A DNA stretch of 64,000 bases from Warburgia ugandensis (taxonomy: Eukaryota > Streptophyta > Magnoliopsida > Canellales > Canellaceae): the NCBI GenBank assembly GCA_035236585.1, contig CP141127.1, positions 47,444,001 through 47,508,000 on the forward strand. Direction: 5' to 3'. This document shows, one piece after another, positions 23,791-36,899 of the stretch. The position numbers and the translations under genes are program-made. The notes under the pieces were generated by a model, which searched no databases, was not told the origin of the DNA, and saw only the letters and a program-made list of their open reading frames with translations. The stretch's first letter is position 1. Each line of letters opens with the position of its first letter.

Positions 23791-24169
23791 AAACATTATA
23801 TATACATGAATTAGAAGTATTCAAAATAACTACTTTTCAATTTAAATTTCAATTAACAACTTAAAAAAAGAAAATTATGATAGACATATTCACAAATGAA
23901 ATCAACTTGCAAAAGAACAATTTCTAACCTACAACCTTGTAAAAATTCTTCAAAATGTGCATAATACATATGAGACAAACATAGAGATACTAACCAACAC
24001 TCAAAAATTGATATTGACCCAAATTTGTGAATGTATTTCCAATTCACATAGGTAGTATTTGGTTTAGAGTAGAGAAATAGAAGTTTGGTTCAATTTTTGT
24101 GCATAGATAATAAACACAGAGCAAAAAGGCGCGGCAGAAGTCGACAAAATAATTCTTCAAATAGAAGTA
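23791..24169. other. Upstream region of CACTA A transposase
   Basis: AT-rich, no supported gene. It lies between the transposase start and the subterminal repeats, so it should hold the promoter, but no single TATA element stands out. Confidence 0.4.
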
Positions 24170-25372
24170 CAATTGAAGTCGTTTCCATAAAAACAACTTC
24201 AAAAGATCAAACATTTAAAGTCATTTTCATAAAAACAACTTTAAATGCATACAAAGTCATTTTTATGAAAACAACTTTAAAAGTAAACACTTTTAAAGTC
24301 ATTTCATTAAAAACACTTTTAAATTTTCACATGAAATATATATTTGTTTACCTTTTGTACATTCCAAATTTACATAAATACATAATGAAATTGATTTTAC
24401 AACACAATCATATGTATATATGTAAAGAAACACATCAACAAGGAAATCAAATTATGTTTTTATTACATCAATGTTACATATATATCAAATGCTACATATT
24501 ATTAGATCTGGGTAAACCATGATCAAACAATGAATCTGCTCTTTTCATCAAAATTGGCCAAAAGTTGATGTTATAACCATCACTCCTAATCAAACCATAA
24601 TTTTGGGTGAGAACCACAAATCATATTGTTCTCCCTTTCTTCAATAGTAAGGCTTGAGAGAGTAGTTGTCATTTTCAATGAAATCATAAGATTTTGGCAA
24701 AATCAAGATAATCAAACAAATTCTCTAACCCTATGATATGTAGTGTGAAAACCCACATGATCTACAAAATAAAAATACAAAAATTTAGTAATAAGAAAAG
24801 AAATATTCATGTGATTTAAAAGAAGTTGTGGTTTACTTATAATTTTTTCCATGACACAAATAGTCAAAATAAAAAAATGGAAAGCAAGAAGAGAAAAAGA
24901 GAGAAGCATAAGGCCAAAGACAAAGCTATCATTCCAAAACCATGAGAAGAAGAAGATAAAGGAAAAATGTACTTTGATAGCTATTTATAAATCACAGAAG
25001 ACTTTAGAGGTTGTTTAATGCTAAACGACTTTGAAAATTTCTAAATTTTGAAGTCGCTTAGCATTAAATGACTTTAAAAGTCCATTCCCACTAAATAAAA
25101 TATTCTTACCAAATTTATCATGATACTTTTCAAGTCACTTCCTTAAATGACTTCAAAAGTTGAAAACTTTTAAAGTTGTTTTCATAAAAATGACTTTAAA
25201 AGTTCTTCCTGTGATAAATTCCCTTCTCACACCAAGTTTTTAAAGTCACTTATGCTAAAACAACTTCTTAAGTATATATATTTAAATTCATTTATTTTCA
25301 AATGACTTCAAAAATATTTATAAAGTTGGTAGTTGTATAAGCGACTTCCTTATGCCTACTTTAAAACTCTCC
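24170..25372. repeat. CACTA A right subterminal repeats and decayed terminus
   Basis: Clusters of the same AAGTCRTTT/AAAYGACTT words seen at 860-1400 occur at 24170-24325 and 24990-25345 in both orientations. The last one is GCGACTTCC at 25341. TTTAAAACTCTCC (25360-25372) resembles the inverted left end (ATTAAAAGCCCCC). The terminal CACTA motif is missing, replaced by the microsatellite that follows. An open frame at 24085-24522 is a by-product of the repeats. Confidence 0.7.
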
Positions 25373-25380
25373 TTTTAGCT

Positions 25381-25435
25381 TCTTCTTCTTCTTCTTCTTC
25401 TTCTTCTTCTTCTTCTTCTTCTTCTTCTTCTTCTT
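25381..25435. repeat. (TTC)18 microsatellite
   Basis: An uninterrupted TTC/GAA run of about 55 bases. It sits at the border of CACTA A and CACTA B and appears to have replaced the outermost bases of the former. The serine-rich frame it creates (25333-25539) is not a gene. Confidence 0.95.
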
Positions 25436-25749
25436 GTTCCCTCCTTTCCTTGCATCGAGAAACAAGGTTTTTAGAAAACAGTCTTGTATTCTATGGTATC
25501 TTTCCTACTAATCCATCTACCATAATTTTATTTGAATAATATAAGATAGATTTTGAACAACTGTCTTATAGGTATTAATTTAGTTTTCCCTATTCTTTGG
25601 ATCTTAAAATTCTTAAAAACCTATGAAGTGTAGAGGATACCCCATCCCTTATTTTCTTGATGTCTAAACAATGTTTAGAATGAGATAAGTTGTGTAAACT
25701 TAATTGATTAATTCATTTTTTCATACATCAAATTTTACAAACACTTAAA

Positions 25750-27580
25750 TTTTTCCCCTCATATAAAATTTGATCCAACCCAAGGACCCTTGTCACTGGT
25801 ATCATGCACATAATTCATCTCATTCTCCCTAATTAGATTGATTGATGCCGTTATTGTAGTGAATGAAGGGTAATCAATTGTTGTGTCACCTAGGCTGTTT
25901 TCATCATAGAAGTCCCTTGGGGAGGTTGGTAAAATAGTTGACCATCTCATATCATGTCCATCTTGTACATAAAATACCGGTTCACTTGATATGCTAAAAT
26001 AAGCTTATCATTTTGGTAGCTGATCTTATTGATGCTAACCAATGTTAAATCAAGGATATTAGTTTTGATGCTGTCTTTGTTGTGTTCCACCCAATCACAC
26101 TCAAACACAACCATAGTTCTAAAAGTATAATCCAAGTCCCATACCTCGTGTATAACCCTATAATAAGTATTGTCATCTACAATTGGGTTGTTGTCCTTTA
26201 AAAAGTAAAAGAAAGTAGCTTAAGAAACTAGGATAACATTGAAACCTTATTGTGCTCTCAATTTATCATGGTCTTTTGTGTAAAAGTGATAATCATTGAT
26301 GGCATATCCATCATACTTTATTACTTCTGGTCAAGGTCCAATTATCATCTAACTCAAACATTTAGAAATACTGTGACCTAGAACATCTCACTAATCTAAA
26401 ACCTATATATAGTATTAATTGATATGATTAAAATATATGTGCATATGTAATTACAAATCAATTAATGGAATGAACCATTATTTCATTTTAATTAAATACC
26501 TTCTGACGAAGCTAAGTAGTGAAGGAACAACAATGTACATCATGTAGCCACTTCTTTTTCTTTGCATCTCTTGGATACCTCTCTTTTATGAAGTCCATGT
26601 ACATACTATACAATGAAGAGATGAAAATTATATACATATATATATATATATATACATCAACATTAATGTTTAAATTAATTATGTGAGAGAAACCAAACAA
26701 AGAAACATTAGTTACTTACTCAATGTATGACTGAACTTCATCAATATTAATATTTTGCAAAACATAAAAGTCTACCTGGTCTTGTTTCTTATGATCAATA
26801 GCTAATACATGATCATTGAAGAGAGTTTCACCAACTCTTAGATCAATTAATGCACCAAAATGTTTCTTTCTTGGGATTTTACTAACATCTACTCCTAATA
26901 AATACTTAGTACAAAACTTCACTACTTATTTTGCAATGTAATAATAAGCACTACAACCCTCTGGTCAATTGTGATTTCTTACATACCCTATTAACACCTC
27001 CATGTAGCTTTCAAATGGTTACATAAATCTCGAATAAATAGGCCCATATAGCCTAACTTCATCATGAGGTGCATTGTTAAGTATACCATGATATCAGAGG
27101 AGGATGGTGGAAAGATTGTATCAATCTTGCATAAGGTTGTCACTAAACAATCCTAAATTTCTTGTAATTCTAAAGTATTCACCACCTTCTTGCATAAAGC
27201 ACTAAAGAAGTAGCAAAATATAACAATAGATCATCTAACTTTATCTTTCAACAATGAACATATTGCTACAAGTAGGAGTTGTTGTAGCTCTTCCATGGAG
27301 ACAATGTTTTTAAAGCTTGAAGAGTACCAATTTGGGACTTTGATATTTGATATTTACACACTATTCTTCTCTCCTCTCTATGAAGCATATAATTTGCTTT
27401 ATGAAAGTATGTTCTTCGACTACACCTACCTTATTGATGCAACCTTCTCTTCGAACCCATTATCATGATCCCATTCGAGTTGCAAGTCCAAACATATCAT
27501 GCAAGGTATTGATCAAGCTTTCACAGACATTCTTCTCAATGTGCATGACATCAAGCACATGCCAGATGTGTAGTGATTTC
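25750..27580 (-). pseudogene. CACTA B transposase, 3' portion
   Basis: Read on the minus strand from high to low coordinate. LDVMHIEKNVCESL (about 27500-27560) is the signature block of TNP2. After it comes a DUF4218-like region (27000-27300). KFCTKYLLGVDVSKIPRKKHFGAL follows at 26716-26922 and continues to ALIDLRVGETLFNDHVL. DUF4216-like residues (ECDWVEHNKDSIKTN, DLTLVSINKISYQNDKLILA) lie at 25947-26135, and a carboxy end RWSTILPTSPRDFYDEN at 25759-25950. The blocks lie in different frames with stops between them. Its product would resemble that of CACTA A, but it is a separate gene. Confidence 0.8.
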
Positions 27581-29353
27581 TATTATACAAGTTCAAAGAA
27601 TATTGACTTCTTCTTCCAATAACTTCTAGAATTGCTTTCATATGTATGCAAAGTTGCCTTCATCTTCTTTCCCATAATACATTAAGGTTTTCAACTTATT
27701 CCAATACTTATCATCTAGTCAACCTCTTTGGAGGTGTCCTAATCTCCACGCTACTATTAAATTCCCCATTTTTAAAATGGTATAGATGGTTTCTATGCAC
27801 CCATCTTTTGTGGCCTAGGAATGCCATCTTTCTTCCATGTTGAAGTCATGTGGCACACATTTGGTGACAACCAATAGGACAAGCATTATATACTTTCACT
27901 ATGCATGTTGCCAAATTATTGTGTGCAAGAAAATCGCTTATTGTCCATAGTAGTATAGCCTTCAGGGTGAATGTCTCTTTCTTGTATGCATCATAAGCTT
28001 CAACCCCTACTTCCCACAATATCCTAAGCTCTAGATCAATGGAGCCAATTACACATCATTGTTATTCCCTATTTGCTTAGGGTCCGATATTAATATAGTT
28101 AACATCATGAACTTCCTCTTCATGCACAAAATTAGTAAGACTAGAAGGTTGTAATAAATTGTTATAACAGGCCAACATCTATACTTACTTCTCATAAAAC
28201 CATGAGGATTAATCCCATATGTAGACTTCTAGATTCTTCTCTAAAGTTGGGCCACATGAGGTCTACAAGCTTCCGCACGAGGATATTTGCTGAATGGCAT
28301 AAATAGTTATAACCTACTCTCTCCTTGTCATGCCATACTAGTTTCTTCACGGTTTCTTTAATATAGAATATTCTTTGCAATCTTGGAATAGGGTGAAATA
28401 CATAAGACCTTTGTAAGAACATCTTTCACTTGTTGACCACTTGAATTCTTCTCCAACTTCCATGTTGAATGTCCACAAGTCATCCATATAATTTTGTCTT
28501 TGTGCTACTTTTTGTATAGGATGCTATCATTAAGACATGCATGTATCTTTTTATACTTCAACCCTAGTGTAGCCAAGGATTTCTTTGCCTCCCATGTTGA
28601 CATAGCCAATTTGTTCTCCATGGGTAGCATTTTGCTAATGACTTTCAATAATTCTATCAAACCTTGATCTAAAATACCAAATCTTTATTTCACGTTGTAA
28701 ATTTATACTGCTGTAGACAATTTGGTATAATGTGTACATCCAAAGCACAATGGCTCATCGGTTTCCTCCAATATAGTCTAAAATTGTTTTGGGTTATCTT
28801 GGAAGTCTTTGTATATATCTTGAAACATCAGTGCAGCTGTACTACTATCTACAACACTTCCTACAATGGATTTTTTTTCATATATACATTTAGCTTTTAT
28901 TTAGGGCCTATGAGGTATTCCCTCTCCATGCCACATCAAGGGGCGATAGCTTTCATCAACTCCATTGAAGTACAAATGTTCTCTCAACTCACCAACAGTA
29001 ACATATTTTAGGTTTCCACATCTCGAGCATGGACATCGCATTGGTTTACAATTACCACTTGCCCGAAGTGTAAACTCTTTGAACTTTTCTATTCCCTCCT
29101 CATATTCCCTTGATTATCTTTTCTCACTCATCCAAGCATATTTTTTCATTTTGTCTAAAATTTGATGTCTAGTTGCATGCAAAGACTTTCTAAACATGAA
29201 GAGATTAGTAACATAGATTTGGAATTTAACCAAATATTTGGCATGTGTAGAAAATATACATCTATATAGTTAGTAAAAACACATATAATATATAACAAAC
29301 ATATATATTAGAGGACTCAATTTTTTAACTCTAGGATTGGGACAAGTACTAAT
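27581..29353 (-). pseudogene. CACTA B transposase, 5' portion, inner copy
   Basis: First of two tandem copies (the period of 1786 was measured at three points). On the minus strand the transposase-associated domain Cys cluster (CPCSRCGNLK) is at about 29000-29040. TNP2 core residues follow at 28192-28422 (PRLQRIFYIKETVKKLVWHDKERVGY). The N-terminal linker, homologous to that of CACTA A, lies at 28540-28680. Stops and shifts are present. Open frames on the plus strand in this block (28730-29011, 28965-29165) are antisense shadows. Confidence 0.8.
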
Positions 29354-29366
29354 GATGTTCAAAGAA

Positions 29367-31139
29367 TATTATACAAGTTGAAAGAATATTGACTTCTTCT
29401 TCCAATAGCTTCTAGAATTGCTTTCATATGTATGCAAAGTTGCCTTCTTCTTCTTTCCCATAATACATTAAGGTTTTCAATTTATTCCAATACTTCTCAT
29501 CTAGTCAACCGCTTTGGAGGTGTCCTAATCTCCATGCTACTGTTAAATTCCCCATTTTAAAAATGGTATAAATGGTTTCTATGCACCCATCTTTTGTGGC
29601 CTAGGAATTCCATCTTTCTGCCATGTTGAAGTCATGTGGCACACATTTGGTGACAACCAATAGGACAAGCATTGTATCCTTTCATTGTGCATGTTGCCAA
29701 ATTATTGTGTGCAAGAAAATCACTTATTGTCCATAGTAGTATAGCCTTCAGGGTGAATGTCTCTTTCTTGTATGCATCATAAGCTTCAACCCCTACTTCC
29801 TATAATATCCTAAGCTCTAGATCAATGGAGCCAATTACACATTATTGGTATTCTCTATTTGCTTAGGGTCCGATATTAACATAGTTAACATCATGAACTT
29901 CCTCTTCATGCACAACAACAGTAGGACTAGAAGGTTGTAATAAATTGTTATAACAGGCCAACAACTATACTTACTTCTCATAGAACCATGAGGAGTAATC
30001 CCATATGTAGATTTCTAGATTCTTCTCTAAAATTGGGCCACATGAGGTCTACAAGCTTCTGCACGAGGATATCTGCTAGATGTCATAAATAGTTATAACC
30101 TACTCTCTCCTTGACATGCCATACTAGTTTCTTCACTGTTTCTTTAATATAGAATATTCTTTGCAATCTTAGAATAGGGTGAAATACATAAGACCTTTGC
30201 AAGAACTTCTTTCACTTGCTGATCACTTGAATTCTTCTCCAACTTCAATGTTGAATGTCCACAAGTCATCCATATAATTTTGTCTTTGTGCTCCTTTTTG
30301 TATAAGATGCTATCATTAAGACATGCATGTATCTTTTTATACTTCAACCCTAGTGTAGCCAAGGATTTCTTTGCCTCCCATGTTGACATAGCCAATTTGT
30401 TCTCCATGGGTAGCATTTTGCTAATGACTTTCAATAATTCTATCAAACCTTGATCTAAAATACCAAATCTTTATTTCACGTTGTAAAGTTATACTGCTGT
30501 AGACAATTTGGTATAATGTGTACATCCAAAGCACAATGGCTCATCGGTTTCCTCCAATATAGTCTGAAATTGTTTTGGGCTATCTTGGAAGTCTTTGTAT
30601 ATATCTTGAAACATCAGTGCAGCTGTACTACTATCTACAACACTTCCTACAGTGGATTTTTTTTCATATATACATTTAGCTTTTATTTAGGGCCTATGAG
30701 GTATTCCCTCTCCATGCCACATCAAGGGGCGGCAGCTTTCATCAACTCCATTAAAGTACAAATGTTCTCTCAACTCACCAACAGTAACATTTTTTAGGTT
30801 TCCACATCTCAAGCATGGACATAGCATTGGTTTACAATTACCACTTGCCCCAAGTGTAAACTCTATGAACTTTTTTCTTCCCTTCTCATATTCCCTTGAT
30901 TATCTTTTGTCAATCATCCTAGCATATTTTTTCATTTTGTCTAAAATTTGATGTCTAGTTGCATGCGAAGACTTTCTAAACATGAAGAGATTAGTATCAT
31001 AGATTTGGCATTTAACCAAATATTTGGCATGTGCAGAAAATGTACATCTATATAGTTAGTAAAAACACATATAATATATAATGGACATATATATTAGAGG
31101 ACTCAATTTTTTAACTCTAGGATTGGGACAAGTATGAAT
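29367..31139 (-). pseudogene. CACTA B transposase, 5' portion, outer copy
   Basis: Second copy of the block at 27581-29353, differing at only a few bases per hundred. TATTATACAAGTT at 27581 and 29367 marks the left edges, and TAGGATTGGGACAAGTA marks the right edges (about 29350 and 31130). It includes the same transposase-associated domain and linker (minus 30144-30446, FQKVISKM-like LLKVISKMLPMENKLAMSTWE). Because this copy is nearest the promoter end, any transcript would read two first halves before one second half. The near identity means the duplication is much younger than the element. Confidence 0.82.
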
Positions 31140-31439
31140 GATGTAAAACCACGACTGACTAATCCATATACACAAATGATCTGCACACTAGCCCATACAC
31201 ATAAATGATCACACACATGCAAGAAGAAAAAAGATTAAGAAAAGGAATTTTATACACATAAACATTAAATAAAGTAAATGTATGATAAAAACAAGAATGA
31301 ATACTAACCAACCAATATGAATTGAGAAAATACAAGTTTGGTTCAAAGTATATGTCAATCCAACTCAATTTTAGAGTTTTTCGTTGACACAGTTGAGAGA
31401 AACAATTAACAGTTGCACTTTATGTTGTATAGAAAAGAA

Positions 31440-31834
31440 GATTTAAAAGATGATTCTTAAAAATTGTCTTATAAAACACGACATTATAAGCTAGTTTTCA
31501 TAAATCATCTTATATTGTGTAAGACAATATAAGACTATTTTTGAAAAGAGTCTTATGAAACATGATAATATAAGACAATTTTCAAAAACCATCTTATAAA
31601 GACTATTTTATAAGATGGTTTTTGAAGACTGAGTTATATTTTATTGACATTATAAGATGGTTTTCAATAATTGTCTTATAAATTGTTTTTATAAGATGGT
31701 TTTAATAAAATTATCTTATGATATTCTAGTATATAAGACGATTTTGAGAAACCTTCTTATAAATTTTTTAATAAGATGGTTGTACTTAAACAGTCTTGTT
31801 TTTGTCATCTTATAAAATCCAAATTTTAGTAGTG
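31440..31834. repeat. CACTA B right terminus and subterminal repeats
   Basis: More than ten copies of ATAAGATGGTTTT or its complement AAAACCATCTTAT in 390 bases, then TTTTAGTAGTG. A strong hairpin has 20-base exact arms (31581-31600 and 31607-31626) with a 6-base loop GACTAT. Repeats of this kind bind CACTA transposase in known elements. Confidence 0.82.
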
Positions 31835-31908
31835 ACTTTCTCTCTCATTGCACTCAAAGTGGAACCACACCGAGTCACAGTTCATCCATGCAAGTGGATG
31901 TGTAATAC

Positions 31909-31926
31909 AAAAAAAAAAAAAAAAAA
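31909..31926. repeat. A18 tract
   Basis: An uninterrupted run of 18 A just outside CACTA B. It could be the tail of a short retroposon, but no body or target duplication is evident. Confidence 0.8.
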
Positions 31927-32204
31927 CATTTTTACATGATACAAATAAGGAGAAATTATAGTGTAACAAAAGTGGTGAAGAGAGAGACAATTTATAGGAA
32001 ATCTACAGCCAAAATTGTTCCAAACTTTTGAAACACTCAATGGCCAACATCCACCCTTGCTTGTGGCAATCCTAAAGCACCCAGTGAGAACTCACCTACA
32101 TAAGGATGGATAAATGAGAATAAGGACTACAGAGAAGACCAGATTTGAATGCCATTAGTGTAGATATTTTTAGTGGAATGCCCACATTTATTCTTGAAGG
32201 AAAA

Positions 32205-34755
<2,551 letters not shown>

Positions 34756-35320
34756 CACCCTCCAACCAGCATTTTGCTAGTCCTAAGCAAAACATGCAGA
34801 AAACGTTTTCCAAAAACTAATCCAATGTGCCACTTTCGTAGGTACTTGCAATTTCATTTAGTGCATGCAACAAGCCCTTGAACCTCTAGGTTACCCCTAG
34901 TGGATGAATTATGCCTTATGAGAGTTTGTAGTGAATATACCCACAAAATTCAATAAGGATGAGTTCCCTATTTTATCTTATAGAATCCTCATTCATTAGC
35001 AATCTACTAGTTTTTCTTGAAGATGATTTTGTTATTTCTTTCTTACAAATGACTATGCATTTGTATATTAGTTTGTGAGGAAGATATGAAATCATCTCTA
35101 GCTTCTTAAAATATGGCAACCCTTTAGTCAGGTGCCAGCCGACGAGGGTGAAGCTAAAGATGATTTTGTTATTTCTTTTTTGCTTGCAAATGAATATGCA
35201 TTTGTATATTAGTTTGTAAGGAAGAAATGTAGATCATCTTGAGCTTCTTAAAAGTATGGCAACCCTAACATGACATGAATTAAAAATTGACATTCCCTCA
35301 AGCTAGGGAGTTCCTCATAA
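34756..35320 (-). other. 3' untranslated region of the Athila/Tat element with a 137-bp duplication
   Basis: No gene. AGATGATTTTGTTATTTCTT occurs at 35021 and 35158 (period 137), and the alignment continues through TTTGTATATTAGTTTGTRAGGAAGA and TATGGCAACCCT. It lies just upstream of the LINE. It could be an ordinary tandem duplication or linked to the LINE insertion. Confidence 0.6.
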
Positions 35321-35505
35321 GCGACATGCTGCATCAGATCGCAGGTGTGGTGAAAAATAGGCAAGGGTTGCTAGGGCTTTCTCTAGGAGTGGTGCCCAAC
35401 ATCGGATCTTGGGTGTAGTTAAAAATGGGCAAGGACTGTTAGAGCATCCCCTCGGAAGTGACGCATTGCATCAGAACCCAAGTGTAGTGAAAAGTAGACA
35501 TGGGT
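35321..35505 (+). repeat. LINE 5' region: tandem 68-bp units
   Basis: Units start at 35321, 35389 and 35458, with shared words such as GCATCRGATC, GGTGTGGTGAAAAATAGGCAAGG and CTCGGAAGTG. The last is partial. These precede the endonuclease frame and may act as repeated promoter modules, as monomer arrays do in some animal LINEs. That role is an inference. Confidence 0.7.
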
Positions 35506-35559
35506 TCATACCATGGAGGTTGAGAGAGGTGATAGTAAATAGGATATCTCTAGAGCATA

Positions 35560-36400
35560 AGATTTATATCGCCACATGGAATATAGGGACATTGACAGGT
35601 AAGAGTTTGGAGTTAGTAGATGTGATGAAACGTAGGAGAGTCAACATTGCTTCTATTTAGGAAACCAAGTGGGAAAGGGCTAAAGCTAGAGAAATAGATG
35701 GGCATAAATTATCGTATGTAAGAAAGGATAATAACAGAAATGGCATAAGAATAATAGTGGATAAGGAATTCGAGGATAAAGTTGTGGATGTTAAGAGAAT
35801 CAGTGATAGAGTTTTAATAATAAAACTTGTTCTAAGAGAATAGATTATAAATGTTATAAGTGAATACACACCACAAGTAGGGTTATAAGATATAATCAAG
35901 AGATAGTTTTTGGAAGATATGGAGGGAGTCATGCAAGAAATTTCCAACACTGAGGGGATATTTATAAAAGCAAACTTAAATGGCCATGTAGGAAAAGAAA
36001 TGAGATGGGGGAGAATATCCTAGGTTTTTCATTGTCATATAACCTGGCCATTGAAAATACACTCTTTAAGAAGAGGGATGAACACTTAATAACCTTTAAA
36101 AATGGACTTCATAAAAGCTAAATAGACTTTTATCTTCTTAGGAATAATGAATGATCTATGTGTACGGATTGTAAGGTGATACCTAGAGAGAGTTTAACCT
36201 CATAACATAGGTTAATGGTTATGGAAATCCATATCAAAGGATGGAAGAAGGGAAATGAATTTAATAGGTATCCAAAAATTAAGTGGTGAAACTTAAAAGG
36301 AGAGAAAATAACCTCATTCACAAATGAATTGATGGTAGAAGGAAATTGGAACTATGAAATAGAAGTAAATACCATGTGGATTAATATTGCTGAGTCCATT
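35560..36400 (+). pseudogene. LINE endonuclease region, broken
   Basis: An apurinic-type endonuclease nicks target DNA to prime reverse transcription. KIYIATWNIGTLTGK (35570-35610) is the first conserved block. A TAG ends it, where QETKW would be expected: the text continues as ETKWERAKAREIDG in the same frame. Several more stops and shifts follow before 36400. Not functional. Confidence 0.75.
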
Positions 36401-36899
36401 AAGAAAGTGGCAAAAGATGTCTTAGGAGTATCTAAACGTAAAACACAATTAGTAAAGGAAACACGATGGTGAAGTGAAACAATGCAAAAAGTTGTTAAAG
36501 AAAAAAGATGTGCTTTAAAGCATGACAAAAGATTGGAAATAGTGAAAACTATGAACAATATAAGAATGCTAAAAAAGGTTGCTAATAGAATAGCGAGGCT
36601 AAACTTAAAACATATGATGAGCTCTATAATAGACTAGGAACAAGAGAAGGTGAGAAAGATGTGTTTAAACTTGTAAAAGTAAGAGAATAGAAGGGTAAGG
36701 ACTTAGATCATGTTAGGTGCATTAGGAGCAACGATCAAAGGGTATTAGTCAAAGATGATGAGATTAAACAAAGGTGAGAAACATACTTTCAAAAATTGTT
36801 AAATGATAATGGCTCGGAGAATTTAGTGATTGAAAATACTATGAATCTAAATAACATTGGATATTATAGATATGAACATAGGATTAGAATACTTGAAGT

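Larger units (their letters stand above)
822..25372 (-). mobile_element. CACTA (En/Spm) transposon A, disrupted by a Tekay insertion
   Basis: The left end begins CACTACTACACAGGGGG at 822 and is followed by a dense array of AAGTCGTTT/AAACGACTT-type subterminal repeats. The gene for a TNP2-type transposase is on the minus strand, in two blocks (22345-23790 and 5890-7830) separated by the retrotransposon at 7831-22339. The same subterminal repeats recur at 24170-25345. The right terminus is decayed. GCGACTTC and TTTAAAACTCTCC at 25341-25372 resemble the inverted left end, but the final TAGTG is gone and a TTC microsatellite follows. Without the inserted retrotransposon the element is about 10 kb, a normal size for an autonomous plant CACTA. 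No second (TNPA-like) gene is recognisable. It is not functional as it stands. Confidence 0.75.
25500..31834 (-). mobile_element. CACTA transposon B
   Basis: The right end is clear: subterminal repeats ATAAGATGGTTTT and complement at 31440-31815, then TTTTAGTAGTG ending at 31834, the inverse of CACTACTAAAA. The transposase gene is on the minus strand from about 31,000 to 25,760. The left end is decayed. TCCTACTAATCC near 25502 and ATATAAGATAGATTTT at about 25540 are the best candidates for its terminus. Its subterminal word differs completely from that of CACTA A, so it is a separate subfamily. Its gene carries a large internal tandem duplication. Confidence 0.72.

Noticed and set aside
24085-24522. 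145-codon plus-strand frame
   Set aside because: Lies across the subterminal repeats of CACTA A with repetitive Lys/Thr content. No domain.
25333-25539. Serine-rich frame of 68 codons
   Set aside because: Produced by the TTC microsatellite.
28730-29011. 93-codon plus-strand frame, repeated at 30516-30797
   Set aside because: Antisense to the CACTA B transposase. Its repetition is due to the 1786-bp duplication, not conservation.
31909-31926. Poly-A as the tail of a SINE
   Set aside because: No polymerase III boxes or target duplication could be found around it.
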